From the NCBI GenBank assembly GCA_028564705.1, contig JAPXFQ010002662.1, positions 1,426,001-1,490,000 on the forward strand: a stretch of 64,000 nucleotides of DNA. The letters run 5' to 3'. Below the pieces are notes generated by a model. It ran no database searches. It worked only from the letters and a program-made list of their open reading frames with translations, and was not told where the DNA came from. The DNA comes from Apricaphanius iberus. Taxonomy: Eukaryota > Chordata > Actinopteri > Cyprinodontiformes > Aphaniidae. Each line of letters opens with the position of its first letter. The first letter of the stretch is position 1. Position numbers and translations under genes: made by a program. Of this stretch, positions 47,001 through 55,600 are shown piece after piece.

Positions 47001-47688
47001 TAGAACATGAACATTGGAACGTGCCTTTGCGGTCCCTGATAACGTATCTCCTAGGCAACCGGGGAGGGGACCAAGGCATCAAGGCGAGGTTCCAGGGCAT
47101 TGAGAAACACCCATGGATAAGTCGCTCACCTCTTAAATGTCCATAACTAAACACAACCAAGTGATGCTTGATAGCGCTTGGTGCTGCTGACCTTCTTTCC
47201 TCTTGACCCCCTGTGATACTAGGTTATGCACTTGCAAATTGTTGAGATGGGCCAGACGGGGCTCAATGAATGTTTTTGGGAGGGACCTTACTATGTTGGA
47301 ATAACAAATCTCCCTCTCCCTCAAGTATACCAGCCAGCAGCTTTAACAAAATCTCAATTACCAGAATAATTGAAATTGAGGTTTTTAATACAAGAAGAGC
47401 AGAACCAAGGTCAAGAGCAGGTCATCTGAAAATATTTCCCATCTGGAAACCTAATGTCATAGTTCGCCCTTCGTGCTCTGATCTCACGTACACAACACAA
47501 CAAAATGTTGGTAAAGGTTTTAAATGTCAGTGTCTATATTTATTGATTATTTTCTGCTTTACCGAAGGGGTCGTAATACACCCACTGACTCATTACCACA
47601 TAATATAATTTAAAGGCTTTCGTACCAGACGAAAATATATTACCTTAAGTGAACCAAGTCGACCTGAACGAAGCAACCAGGCAGCCAT
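19915..47688 (-). CDS. ndufv3: ndufv3: NADH:ubiquinone oxidoreductase subunit V3 (complex I), whole gene, four coding exons
   Basis: Accessory 10-kDa subunit of the N-module of mitochondrial complex I, at the matrix tip of the peripheral arm next to NDUFV1/NDUFV2. Seen: coding exons 47,688-47,644, 28,515-28,413, 22,084-21,038 and 20,081-19,915, all with GT/AG borders and matching phases (0, 1, 1). The C-terminus reads [19 protein letters not shown], then [10 protein letters not shown] and stop, very close to the human protein's FDNTTYKN and PSSGRESPRH. The N-terminus is an arginine-rich mitochondrial presequence. Skipping exon 3 gives about 104 residues (human short form 108); including it gives about 453 (human long form 473). 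Intron 1 is about 19.1 kb and mostly transposons. The gene lies head-to-head with wdr4 and tail-to-head with pknox1, as in human. Confidence 0.93.
20082..21037. other. ndufv3 intron 3
   Basis: 955-bp AT-rich intron between the cassette exon and the terminal exon. No repeat is recognised. In the short isoform it forms part of a longer excised unit. Confidence 0.5.
21038..22084 (-). CDS. ndufv3: ndufv3 exon 3, large cassette exon of the long isoform
   Basis: 1,047 bp (349 x 3), open throughout, acceptor TTTCCTCAG|GAGG and donor GAGG|GTATAC, entering and leaving in phase 1. It can therefore be included or skipped without changing the frame of exon 4. It encodes a low-complexity, acidic, probably disordered region: an early [17 protein letters not shown] segment, then a run of six serines leading into Asp/Ser/Glu repeats ([13 protein letters not shown] near residues 140-155), then Ala/Glu/Val-rich sequence. 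Known: in mammals the matching exon is alternatively spliced between tissues and also holds a serine run followed by an acidic stretch. The reading frame has no ATG of its own near its start, so it is an exon, not a separate gene. Confidence 0.88.
22139..22172. repeat. (TA)n microsatellite in ndufv3 intron 2
   Basis: About 30 bp of TATATA just inside intron 2, roughly 55 bp upstream of the exon 3 acceptor. Confidence 0.8.
22690..22750 (-). mobile_element. short Tc1 fragment
   Basis: CCATCCCCATGCTTTACAGTTGTTATGGTGTTCTTGGG-like sequence corresponds to the reverse complement of a Tc1 transposase segment, also present at 30,880-30,925. About 60 bp only. Confidence 0.45.
23070..24437. mobile_element. 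second copy of the AAGTRTAACTRAACCCC-type element, with nested hAT-like end
   Basis: Left end GGGTAACTAAACCCCC (about 23,072), right end GGGGTTCAGTTACACTT (24,419-24,435). The first 190 bp match 15,717-15,880. Inside, 23,270-23,526 matches the right half of the element at 9,761-11,321 and ends GTCAGTTGCAGCCCTA. 24,050-24,390 is GC-richer and has no counterpart in the first copy. Confidence 0.5.
24438..28412. other. ndufv3 intron 2, worn repeats, no gene
   Basis: Contains a likely palindromic repeat at 25,670-26,115 (TTATACCATGGT and ATCATGGTATAAG facing each other, each with an ATAATGTACACCT copy), a hAT-like right edge at 26,180-26,280 (ATCGAATCG...TTCACACCTCTAG), an AACCCA/TGGGTT-rich patch at 26,390-26,515, and the GACAAGATGGAGCC repeat-like patch at 27,389. 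No exon is recognised. Confidence 0.35.
28413..28515 (-). CDS. ndufv3: ndufv3 exon 2
   Basis: Thirty-four codons plus one base (phase 0 in, phase 1 out). The acceptor has a long pyrimidine tract ending TCTCCAG; the donor is AAGG|GTAAGG. The peptide runs from [10 protein letters not shown] to KITKDPDK. It covers the end of the presequence and the lysine-rich linker that precedes the conserved C-terminal domain. Its one leftover base (G) joins to exon 3 (GGA, Gly) or directly to exon 4 (GTG, Val), so both splice forms stay in frame. Confidence 0.85.
28516..29400. other. ndufv3 intron 1, 3' part, no gene recognised
   Basis: Moderately GC-balanced intron. Short open frames on both strands (for example 28,893-29,111) have no recognisable domain. 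Nothing assigned. Confidence 0.35.
29403..30228 (+). pseudogene. hAT transposase relic, N-terminal and middle part
   Basis: Plus-strand fragments in shifting frames: [30 protein letters not shown] (29,458-29,547) is the conserved ZBED/Ac-type segment; [21 protein letters not shown] and [19 protein letters not shown] follow (29,610-29,720); [23 protein letters not shown] and HLDD lie at 30,075-30,170. Several stops. The C-terminal dimerisation part reappears at 32,445, beyond the Tc1/LTR/hAT insertions. Confidence 0.75.
30426..30835. mobile_element. solo LTR (410 bp) of a retrovirus-like or Gypsy-like element
   Basis: Begins TGTTAGGG and ends CCCTAACA, the TG...CA rule with an 8-bp inverted end. 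It is flanked by an exact 5-bp duplication GTCGT (30,421-30,425 and 30,836-30,840). An AATAAA lies at about 30,580, consistent with R/U5 transcription end. No internal retroviral genes are present, so it is a recombination remnant. It cannot be assigned to ERV or Gypsy by sequence alone. Confidence 0.8.
30955..32222. mobile_element. hAT non-autonomous element with exact 8-bp target duplication
   Basis: Ends TAGGGATGGGTATCG and (reverse complement) TAGGGATGAGTACCGATA. It is flanked by an identical 8-bp duplication CTCGAAAC at 30,947-30,954 and 32,223-32,230, the hAT signature. 1,268 bp, AT-rich inside, no transposase. Subterminal ACCGGT repeats occur at both ends. A relative lies at 39,697-40,239. 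Confidence 0.9.
32440..32571 (+). pseudogene. hAT transposase C-terminal dimerisation domain
   Basis: Reads [37 protein letters not shown] and a stop at 32,569, the hAT C-terminal (hATC) consensus. The frame is clean over 43 codons. Probably the end of the relic that starts at 29,403, separated from it by later insertions. Confidence 0.85.
33057..35015 (+). mobile_element. hAT element, internally decayed, with inverted ends
   Basis: Ends CAGGGCTGTACAGTGCGAG and (reverse complement) CAGGGCTGTACGCTTAG, flanked by a 5-bp direct repeat ATGTG (33,052-33,056 and 35,016-35,020). Near the left end an open frame (33,222-33,560) holds a decayed BED-finger-like region ([17 protein letters not shown]); near the right end lies the hATC domain (34,623-34,883). 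The catalytic middle is replaced by AT-rich sequence. It resembles the ZNF862-like hAT group. Confidence 0.75.
34623..34883 (+). pseudogene. hAT transposase C-terminal domain (86 codons, open)
   Basis: Contains [40 protein letters not shown] and a basic tail, the hATC dimerisation fold of ZNF862-like transposases. The reading frame is open to its stop, 130 bp before the right inverted repeat. No catalytic Asp residues are in this piece, so it is a remnant. Confidence 0.8.
35125..36334 (+). mobile_element. hAT (ZBED-type) element, truncated transposase
   Basis: Left end TAGGGATGCACGAATGC at 35,125; a decayed right end ATCAGTACGTCCCT near 36,320-36,334. Inside on the plus strand, with frameshifts: BED zinc finger ([15 protein letters not shown] at 35,388, then [10 protein letters not shown]), then [27 protein letters not shown] and [13 protein letters not shown] (35,620-35,755), then [18 protein letters not shown]. 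The catalytic and hATC regions are missing. Insertion duplication not resolved. Confidence 0.7.
36335..37487. other. ndufv3 intron 1, repeat-like, no gene
   Basis: 36,880-37,210 is GC-richer with motifs seen in fish non-autonomous DNA elements (GCTCCAAGCCGATACCG, GATTGGCTAATGGGCGG). The rest is AT-rich intron. No exon recognised. Confidence 0.3.
37488..38345 (+). pseudogene. L1 5' fragment: 5'UTR and ORF1 relic
   Basis: Starts AGTTCCGGCAAGATGGCGA, the same 5' terminus as the L1 at 57,625 (minus strand). ORF1-like frames follow: [18 protein letters not shown], then [26 protein letters not shown] and a coiled coil (37,713-38,015), stop, then [22 protein letters not shown] (38,135-38,205) in another frame. 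About 860 bp, no ORF2. Such a 5' piece with no 3' part is unusual for L1, which is normally 5'-truncated. Confidence 0.75.
39341..39563 (-). mobile_element. tRNA-derived SINE
   Basis: On the minus strand the head reads GTGGCTCTGTGGTAGAG (A box) then GTATGTTCGATTCCAGC (B box), the internal Pol III promoter of a tRNA-derived SINE. The tail ends ATAAGTTCAGTCCATTTACC, the 3' tail common to a widespread teleost SINE. About 220 bp. Confidence 0.75.
39678..41608. mobile_element. DNA element with AGTGTTGG/CCAACACT ends, split by a hAT element
   Basis: Left end AGTGTTGGGGCGTAATGGA is interrupted after 18 bp; the sequence resumes at 40,240 with GTAATGGAATACATGTGCC. The right end AAAGTATTCTCTCCAACACT closes it at 41,608. 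Subterminal GTATTCCGTT / CAGTATTCTG segments are opposed. About 1.4 kb without the insert, no intact transposase. Target duplication not found. Confidence 0.6.
39697..40239. mobile_element. hAT non-autonomous element, exact 8-bp target duplication, nested
   Basis: 543 bp with TAGGGATAGTATCG at the left and CAGTACCCATCCCTA at the right, flanked by identical GTAATGGA at 39,689-39,696 and 40,240-40,247. Same family type as 30,955-32,222. It sits 18 bp inside the left end of the older element. Confidence 0.88.
41609..43932. other. ndufv3 intron 1, worn dispersed repeats, no gene
   Basis: 41,780-42,330 looks like a non-autonomous DNA element family (GATTGGCCCGGCGAAATATGG; two copies of an AACCGGCACGGCC/AACCAGCGCGGCC patch at 41,966 and 42,080). 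42,853-43,003 is an inverted copy of 57,851-58,000. 43,076-43,320 holds a TACAGTCTATGG-type fish repeat. Nothing coding is recognised. Confidence 0.35.
42853..43003 (+). repeat. dispersed repeat, inverted partner of 57,851-58,000
   Basis: About 150 bp, from GAGCTAAAGACGCGG to GAGTCTGTGAATC, nearly identical to the reverse complement of 57,851-58,000, 15 kb away. Part of an unclassified repeat family. Confidence 0.8.
44367..46943 (+). mobile_element. L1/Tx1-type LINE, 5'-truncated, with target duplication (LADD type)
   Basis: Begins inside ORF2 and ends in an AATAAAGAAGTTT tail followed by A-rich sequence. It is flanked by TGATGTATCCTTGG (44,353-44,366) and TGATGTATCCATGG (46,944-46,957), 13 of 14 identical, a target-primed insertion signature. 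It carries the RT and C-terminal domains but not the endonuclease. Confidence 0.88.
44375..46638 (+). pseudogene. L1 ORF2 reverse transcriptase and C-terminal domain, broken
   Basis: [15 protein letters not shown] opens it (44,380). RT motifs: [18 protein letters not shown] (44,701), [12 protein letters not shown] (44,845), [16 protein letters not shown] (44,985), [13 protein letters not shown] (45,093), [14 protein letters not shown] (45,270), [12 protein letters not shown] (45,390), [10 protein letters not shown] (45,478). The C-terminal domain ([15 protein letters not shown] at 45,793; [13 protein letters not shown] at 46,585) follows. At least four stops or shifts, near 45,033, 45,336, 45,670 and 46,000. 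Confidence 0.85.
47117..47643. other. ndufv3 intron 1, 5' end
   Basis: 527 bp from the inverted-repeat element to the exon 1 donor. No repeat or coding exon recognised. Confidence 0.45.
47644..47688 (-). CDS. ndufv3: ndufv3 exon 1, mitochondrial presequence
   Basis: Fifteen codons from ATG (A at -3, G at +4) to an AAG|GTAATA donor, phase 0. The peptide [15 protein letters not shown] matches the human start MAAPCLLRQGRAGALK in length and pattern: basic, no acidic residues, able to form an amphipathic helix. This exon is far too short for ORF finding; it was located by searching the reverse strand for that pattern in front of a donor. The 5'UTR begins somewhere in 47,689-47,789. Confidence 0.88.
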
Positions 47689-47789
47689 TTTGTGTTCCAC
47701 TTGTTGTTTTCCGGGTTCAAACTATAGTCATTGCAATGGTTCCAGTGTGATGCAGCAGGACATTGTTGACGTCAAGAGGGATTCCTCTG
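47689..47789 (-). promoter_or_regulatory. ndufv3: ndufv3 5'UTR and core promoter, squeezed against a LINE
   Basis: Only 101 bp separate the start codon from the poly(T) end of an L1 insertion. Within it are a perfect palindromic CRE (TGACGTCA, 47,767-47,774) and an ETS/NRF-2-type core (CCGGAA on the minus strand, about 47,709-47,714), both common in promoters of nuclear genes for mitochondrial proteins. Promoter activity is inferred from position and motifs. Confidence 0.5.
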
Positions 47790-50700
47790 TTTTTTTTTAA
47801 TAAACTTTATTTATGTGTATGCAGAACGGTACAGAAAATATGTCCCGACAACAATTATACTTCATCATAAATGGTGTGGATTTGGACAAGGAACAAGTAA
47901 CACAATAAAACAAACAAATAAGAAAGCAGAGACAAAGTGCCAACAAATACACATTAGAACAAATATACCAGGGGGTGAACACAGCTACAGTTCAAAGTAA
48001 AAAATTGCAGGTTAAAAATGCGTTATAGGATCTAATTGCTTTGGGGTTATCGCTTTTGGAAATAGTCGTAATGTATGATTTTATTTCTTTGACCAAAACT
48101 AGAAAACATGGCTTACTGTGTAAGAATTTACATTTGTGAATGTGGAATTTGGCTAAGAATATTATAAGATTTATAATGTAAAAAAACATCACAGTCAATG
48201 TTTTAAAAAACCCCAAAAAGAATAGTTTCCCATTTAAGGGAGAGATCATTATTTAGATTAGTTTTGATAAATGTGGTCAGATCTTTCCATAACTTTTTAG
48301 AGAAGACACACTTCCAAAATAGGTGAGGGACACTTTCAGGATGAGATTTGCAAAATGTACAGCTGGTATCTTTGTCTTTAACAAATCTGGTTAGGTATTG
48401 AATAGTGGGGTAAAATTTGTGTAATATTTTAAAAGATACTTCTTTTATCTTGTTGTCTAATAGAAATTTGTTAGGTAAAAGCCAGATATTTTTCCAGTAA
48501 ATATTAGGGACAAATTGGTTCCAATAAGAATGAATATAAGAGACAGAAACTATGTCGTGTTGGAATAGGGCACGAACTGCTTTGTTATTTTTCTTATGGC
48601 CAAGAGTAAAACAGATTTTACCCACTGGAGTGTCAGCTACATTCAATAAAAGAGGAATCTCAAAGTCCGTGGCACAGCCCTGAAAGAGAGTACAGATCTG
48701 CACAGAAACAGCATCAAACACAGTTGAGAATTCTTCAGGAGAGACAGCAAGATTAAACTTTGTGTTAAATTCATTATATCTGAACAGAAGTCCATCGTCA
48801 TTAAAGAGCTGACCTACTAACAGGATGTGGTTATGAAACCAGTTTTGGAAGAACAAAGATTTGCCCTTATAAAGAATGTGCTTTTTGTTCCAGATATAAA
48901 ATCTGTGAGGGGAAAAATTATGCTTATAAATCAGTGACCAGGAAAGTAAAACCTGTTCATGAAATGCAGACATTTTGACGGGGATTTTTGCAATATTATA
49001 ATTACAGAGAAGTAAAAAGTTTAGGCCTCCACATTTTGAAAAAATATAGTGAGGAAAAATATTCCAGAGAAAGGTGGGATTTTTTAGGTAAGATTTTAAC
49101 CAGTTTATTTTAAATGTATTATTTAAGGTTGTAAAATCTAAAAAGTTCAGACCACCATTTTCATAGGTATTCATTATTACAGATTTTTTTATTTAATGAA
49201 TACGGCTTTTCCAGATGAAATTAAATAAAATCTGATCAATTTGTTTGAGAGTCTGATTATTAATGTATAAAGAGAGAGCTGCATAAGTTAATCGCGATAT
49301 GCCGTCTGCTTTGGAAATCAAGACCCTCCCCTTAATAGTTAGGTCCCTTTGAAGCCATTGATTGAAGCGTTTTTTCAGTTATAGGCTCAAAATTTTGAGA
49401 GCATCTATTAGGCTGATTCTTGGCAATAAGTATGTCCAAGTATGTCACTTTGTCTTTAACTGAAATGTTACAGATAATTGTCGAAGAACAATCTTTCATT
49501 GGTAAAAGTTCACATTTGTTTACATTGAGACATAACCCTGAGGCTTTGGAAAAGATTTGAAGTAACTGCAGAGCTACATGAATTTGACTGCTATCTTTAA
49601 GAAAGAGTGTGGTATAATCTGCTACCTGGCTGCTTAAAATTTCTCTTCCTGCAACAGTGATGCCTTTTATGTTATTTTTCAGGATATGATCAGCAAGGAC
49701 TTGCGAAGCTAGCAGAAATAAAGATGGTGAAACTGTGCAGCCCTGTCTGATTCCTTTTTTTAGGTTAAATCTAGGTGAAGTTCCATTTTTAAGTTTGATT
49801 GAACAGTTGGCGTTGTTACATAAAGTTTTCATGGCGTTGCTGAAAAAAGAACCAAAACTAAATTATTCTAAACAAGCAAAAATAAAATTATGATTAATAG
49901 AATCAAAGGCTTTATAAAATAATAAAGCTATCAACAAGGATTAGGTAGGAGTAGTCCAAAATATCTAAAACTGGATGAATGTTGTTTGAAATATGTCTTT
50001 TCTGCATGAAACCCTATTGTGTTTCTCCAATTATGGAAGTTAGAACAGATTTAAGTCTTTTAGCGAATATTGAAGCAAATATTTTGTAATCATTATTAAA
50101 GACACAAATTGGGCGCCAGTTTTCAATGTTGAATAGTTCTTTATTAGGTTTAGGTATCAATGACAATATTCCTTGGGAGGAAGTGTGCCAAAATGCATAG
50201 ATTCATCAAATACTTTAAGTAAAAAGGGGGCAAATTTATCTGGGAATAGTTTGTAGAATTCACTAGAAAGTCCATCTGTGCCTGGAGATTTATTGTTTTT
50301 AAGATGATTTATACTCAAAAGTATTTCATTAATTGTAAGGGAGGAGTCACAGATTTCTTTGTCAGCAGAGGATGTTGTCTTGAAATCAATTGAGTTTAAA
50401 AAAGGTTCAGTAATGTCAGAACAATTAGATGTGTAAAGCCGACTATAGAAGGAACAGCAGTAGTTAGCAATACTTTTGGAATCCGTTGTAATGTTATCAT
50501 TAATTTTCAGTTTTTGGATTGTGTTATGTTTGCCACGACGTTTTTCAAGCTGAAAGAAATAAGCTGAGTTGCGTTCACCTTCCTCTAGCCATTTTAGCCT
50601 AGACCTAATAAAAGCACCTTCTGCTTTGTATTTGTTAATTTTATCAAGGTTATTTTGTAGGGTTGCCAGATTTAAATTTTCCGTCTCTGTAAGATCTGCT

Positions 50701-51830
50701 GGTTTTTTTCAGATAGTGCCACAATGTCTCTAATAATTTCATTTTCTTCTGCTGCTTTCATTTTAGCCAGATTTGATCTGAATTTTCTTAAAAATTTGGA
50801 GACCTAAAACTTAAACAATTCCAATTTTTTTCCATATTTATTTTCCTTTTTAGCCTTTTCAAGAAATTGGGTAATTAAATCAGATATTTTGTGTTTTACT
50901 GTGTCTAGTATGAGTATAGAGTTGTTCAAGGACCAATATGAGTTTCTTTTTGGAGAGTCATTCTCATCAGATAATTTTAGCGTAATGTAAATTGTTTTAT
51001 GATCTGTATAAGATATGGGAAGCCTATCAACAATAATTTTGTCTAAGTTAATATTATCAGATACAAGCCAGAAATCTATACGGGATTGTCTGCAGCCATT
51101 CTTGTTTTTCCAGGTATAACTCATGTCATTCGGAATTTTTTCTCTCCAGACATCAGTTAAGTTATATTTCTGCATAAATTGCTTAATATCACTATTTGAG
51201 GAAGATTGTCTAGGTGGCCAACGATTTAATTGATCATTGACAACCATATTAAAATCTCCCCTATTATTAAAATAGCATTAGGGAATTTGGAGAGACCCTG
51301 GTCAATATGATTTTCTAATGAGAGTAGGAGTTGAGAGTTTTCGGATTTTGAATTATACCCATAGATATTAGTGACCAAAAAAAACCTTATCACAGCAAGA
51401 AATTATCAGAAATACAAACGGACCATTTGAGTCACATTTGGACCAAAGAATATCCCCATCACACTTATTTTTCAAAGTAGAAGTACCAGCTGAATTATGA
51501 CTTCCATGTGAAAACCAAATGTCATTCCCCCATTGGGATTTCCAGAAAACATTATCACAATCAGAAGAATGAGATTCTTGGAAAAAAAAGAAATCTGTAC
51601 GAAGCTTTTTAGAAAACAAAAATAAAGCTTTACGTTTAACTGTGTTCTTTAACCCCCTGGCATTAAGTGAACCTATTGATAAAGACAAAGTGAAAAAGTA
51701 GAAACAGGAATAACCTTCTGGTAAGAATGCGAAATACTGGTTTATCTCCAAGTTATGCGCAAAATTTTTCTTTTTTCTATTAAATAAGTGGAAAAATAAA
51801 TGTATTATAAACATTTAGGTTTAGAATGAG
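47790..51830 (-). mobile_element. L1/Tx1-type LINE, 5'-truncated, ORF1 absent
   Basis: Its poly(A) tail is read as poly(T) at 47,790-47,800, preceded (in its own sense) by AATAAAGTTTATT. ORF2 covers most of the copy in broken frames. The 5' edge is placed near the start of the endonuclease, at about 51,830, and no target duplication could be matched. The tail is 101 bp from the ndufv3 start codon. Confidence 0.82.
48203..51814 (-). pseudogene. L1 ORF2, broken
   Basis: From 5' to 3' on the minus strand: endonuclease SIGSLNARGLKNTVKRKA and FQESHSSDCDNVFW (51,690-51,540), QSRIDFWLVSDN and YTDHKTIYITL (51,090-50,985); RT with GIRQGCTVSPSLFLLASQVL (49,760-49,700), VADYTT in place of LADDT (49,625), SGLCLNVNKCELLP (49,545-49,505), VKDKVTYLDILI; then the C-terminal domain, open over 323 codons (49,174-48,203) with FHEQVLLSWSLIYKHNFSPHRFYIW and a Cys/His cluster CTFCKSHPESVPHLFWKC. 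The altered active site alone would inactivate it. Confidence 0.85.
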
Positions 51831-52391
51831 GAAATTATATACAAAACAAATTAGTCTAGCCTCTTATATAACTGGAATGGCTATCTTCTGAATTTTGGAT
51901 AGTAACTTTACATTTTTATGAACTCTGTTTTACAGAACCAAAGAGAAGGATATTAAAAGAGGTAGTTTCAGGTACCCAGCTCTTACGATGTCTAATTAAA
52001 CAGCAGAACAGCCCGACATGAAATTTGTGTACCTCCCCGTGTTGCCGCATGAACATTCCGCGCGGAAACGAGACGTGCGGAACCGCCCGAGACGCCTTAT
52101 AGCAGCGTTTATACTTTTTGTGGCTTGCCCCTGCTGAGAGCCAATATTCTTGACGACTGTAGGGCTCTACGGCATGCATACAACACTACACCATAGTAGA
52201 AGTAGTAATCACTGTTGTTTACAAGATGGTAATACCCGTGAGCTTAAACAAAGCACAACTTTTATGCTATTTATTAGGAAAAAAGACGAAAAAAGGAGAC
52301 CGTCCTCTCTTCAATTAAAACACTGTGATCAACTCACAGTGATCTCTATCGGCCGAATCATAAAGATGTCTATTTACGAACCTCCGGCAAT
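51831..52391. other. intergenic, repeat-like, no gene
   Basis: Between two L1 copies. 52,030-52,140 is GC-rich (ATTCCGCGCGGAAAC, GTGCGGAACCGCCC) and resembles the inside of the element at 57,626-57,855. Nothing coding recognised. Confidence 0.35.
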
Positions 52392-52682
52392 AGGAGCTCT
52401 TGCCAGTCCGCCTTTTTTTTTATTTTTTTTTATTAATTTTAACATGTATTGTACAAAACATTGTGGCATACAGTCAAGCAAAACAGAAGCTTGTGTATTT
52501 TAAAGGCACACAGAGCAACAGACAGTTAATACATGAGGGATTTAACATTACAATAACAAAAGGGTAAAAAAATAAAAAAATAAAATAATAAATAAAATAA
52601 AAAAACATTCCTGTCGCACAACAAATCTGTCGTAAGTGAAGATTAACGGAGACAAAAAGGTGAAGAAGCAAGATACTAGGGC

Positions 52683-55600
52683 TTAGTTTTCTCCAAATAT
52701 TCTAAGATCTTCATAAGCATTAAGAAGCTGGATACCATGTTTGTTTTTTATCAGTCTTAAAGAGCTGAGGTGGTTGTCCATCAAGTACTTCTTAAAGACC
52801 GAAAAGATCGGTTTTCTACTTCCCCATTTACATGTGTGGATAAAGAATTTAGCGAGGATCAGCAGGTTGTTAAGAGTGAGGTCACTTCTTTTGTCCTTGA
52901 GGGCTGTCCCAAATATTATATCCTTTCTTGTTAGATGAAGGGGTAGAGAAAGTTTTTCTGAGATCCAGTCTTGAAAGTCTTTCCAAAAAGATTCAGAGTA
53001 CATACAATAAAAGAGTAAATGCTCCGTTGTTTCAATATCATTGTCACAGAATGTACAGCTGTTATTGTCCATGTTGAATCTTTGTCTTAATAGGTCTCTG
53101 GATGGAAAAATATTACTGAGGATTTTGAAGTGAACTTCTTTAGCTTTGGGGCTTAAGGGATAGGTGAGGTAAGTTGTTCTCCACTTCTTAACCTCTGAAT
53201 CAGAAAATAGTTGAATAGAATAACGGAATTTCTATTTGACTGGACAGGGAAAATGTCATTAGTTAGGTGCATACGCATCAGTTTATTAGGAATGCATCTA
53301 TCCAGGAAGTCTGTTCCATATATTCGGAGTGCAGGTAGCTGAAGTTCAGAAATTTGTATGTTTATATTTTGCACGAGAAGTTTGATCGAAGGAGGGATAG
53401 ATTTTATTACCTTGTTAAATTGAGTACATGTGCAGTTCAAATTGAACTTAATGCAAAAGCTTTCGTATGAAAGCCATCCTCCTTGATCATTTAATAAGTG
53501 TCTTATGGACCAAACATCTTTTTCCATCCAGTGATCTAAATACAGAGACTTATTTCTGTACAGTACATATCTGTTATTCCAGATAGGAGTTTGGTGAGGA
53601 GTGAAATTGTGCGTGTACATAAGTTTCCAGCATAACAGTACCTGTTGGTGAAACGAGGATAATTTAACAGGGAGTCTGTTAATACTAATGTCACATCTAA
53701 GGATAAATTCTATGTTTCCCATTTTTCTAAACAATCCCTTGGGAAGACAGTACCAAATGCTATTTTGATTCATCATAAAGGATTTCAACCAATTTATTTT
53801 TAAAACTGCATTAAGGCATTCGAAGTCAATAGCTTGCAGACCTCCATCTTTAAAGTCCTTTACCATTTCTGCTTTTTTTATGTAGTTGACTCGATTTTTC
53901 CAGATGAAGTTAAATATGCACCGAGCTAATGATTCCATTTTAGTTAGATAGGTTCTCCCAAAAAGTGTCAGATCTCTTTGAAGCCATTTATTTAATTGAG
54001 ATTTGCAGTTCTAAATTTTGTTTCCTATGTTTATAGTTTCTTTTAGTTTAACATCTTTAGTTATATAGATTCCAAGATACTTCACTGATGTTTTTATGGG
54101 AATATTGTAAGCTTCTGTGAGATTGGTGTCATGTATTACCATCAATTCACATTTCTGGAGGTTTAATGTTAACCCTGATGCTTTGGAAAATGTATTAATT
54201 AATTTAAGAATACTGGGAATTTGATCCAGAGTTTTTAGAAAAATGGTGGTGTCGTCAGCTAGTTGGCTAATTATAATTTGCTCCTCAAATACTTTCAATT
54301 TTTGTATATCTGAGTATTTTCTAAGAATGGTCATGATTTTAGCTGCTAATATGAAGAGAAAGGGGGAGATATTACATCCTTGTTTTACTCCTCTATTAAT
54401 CGTAAAGCGCGGAGAGGTACCATGTGTAAGTGCTACTGAGCTTGTTGTGCCGTTGTAGAAACATTTAATTATTTTACAGAATTTTGGTCCGAAACCAAAC
54501 ATATGTAGAACTTTGAAAAGAAATTGATGTTCTAACATATCAAAGGCCTTATAGAAGTCCAGGAAAAGAATGAAACCTCTATCTTCAATTAAATCACTAT
54601 ATTCTAGTAGATCTTGTACCAATCTGATGTTATTGTGTATGGATCTTTTACTCATAAAACCAGTTTGTGTCTCACTTATTACATCATTAAGACCCTTCTT
54701 TAGTCTGTTAGTGTATATATAGGTCAGTAATTTGTAGTCACAGTTTAATAGTGGAATCGGGCGGTAGTTATCAAGATACTTGTTATCTCTCCCTGGTTTT
54801 GGTATAAGAGTGATGATACCCTGTTTCATACTTTCTGGGAGTGAGTAGTTATAGATTATTTCTTTAAAGACCTGAAAAAGGAAATCTCGAAGATATTCCC
54901 AGAAATGCCTATAAAAATTGGCAGTTAGGCCATCTGGGCCTGGAGATTTATCAAGTTTTAAGCAGCCCATAGCTCTGTCTAGTTCTTCTAAAAGTATGTC
55001 TTTATCACAGTCTTCCTTAAAATCTTTAGAGATTTGAGGGATAAAATCTTTAATCTGACCCAATAGGTGGTCACAGTCTTGGACTGAGAAGGATGTGCAA
55101 TAAAGGTTTTGATAAAACTGGCTGATTTCTTTTGCAATCAAATTCTGATCTGTGCATTCTATCTCATTAATGATAAGAGATTTTATGTGTTTTTTATCCT
55201 GACGCCTTTTCACCAGTCTTCAAAAATATGCAGAACTTTTCTCTCCATCCTCTATCCATCTGGCCCTAGATCTAATGAAAGTACCACAAGCCTTTTGTTC
55301 ATAAATGTTGTCTAGTTTAGATTGCAGGGCAAAAGGGCTGTCTTTTTCATCATCTGATAGCGTTTGTTTTGTGTAAATTGAATATAATTCTTTAACTATC
55401 CTTTCTTCTTCCAAGTTATTGAGTTTTTTAAGGTTCTTGATAAAAGATATAGAATTAAGTCATATTTTGCATTTTAAGAGTTCCCACTTTGTAGTGTAAG
55501 TTAGTAATGTATTATCTTGTAAGGTTTTCCTAATCAGTTATTTTATTTCGCAGCAGTATAGGTCATGTTTTAGAAGGTTGGCATTACATTTCCAGTAACC

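Larger units (their letters stand above)
43933..47116. mobile_element. inverted-repeat DNA element split by an L1
   Basis: CCATGGGGTGATTCTCAA at the left faces the reverse complement of the right end, CCATGGGTGTTTCTCAAT; both continue into AGGCGAGGCGCCTTG-like sequence. Without the L1 (44,367-46,943) and one copy of its 14-bp target duplication it is about 590 bp. No transposase. Confidence 0.6.

Noticed and set aside
51800..52160. Target duplication for the L1 at 47,790-51,830 (ATTGTTGACG / ATTCTTGACG)
   Set aside because: The left copy is not adjacent to the poly(T), and the match breaks after ten bases.
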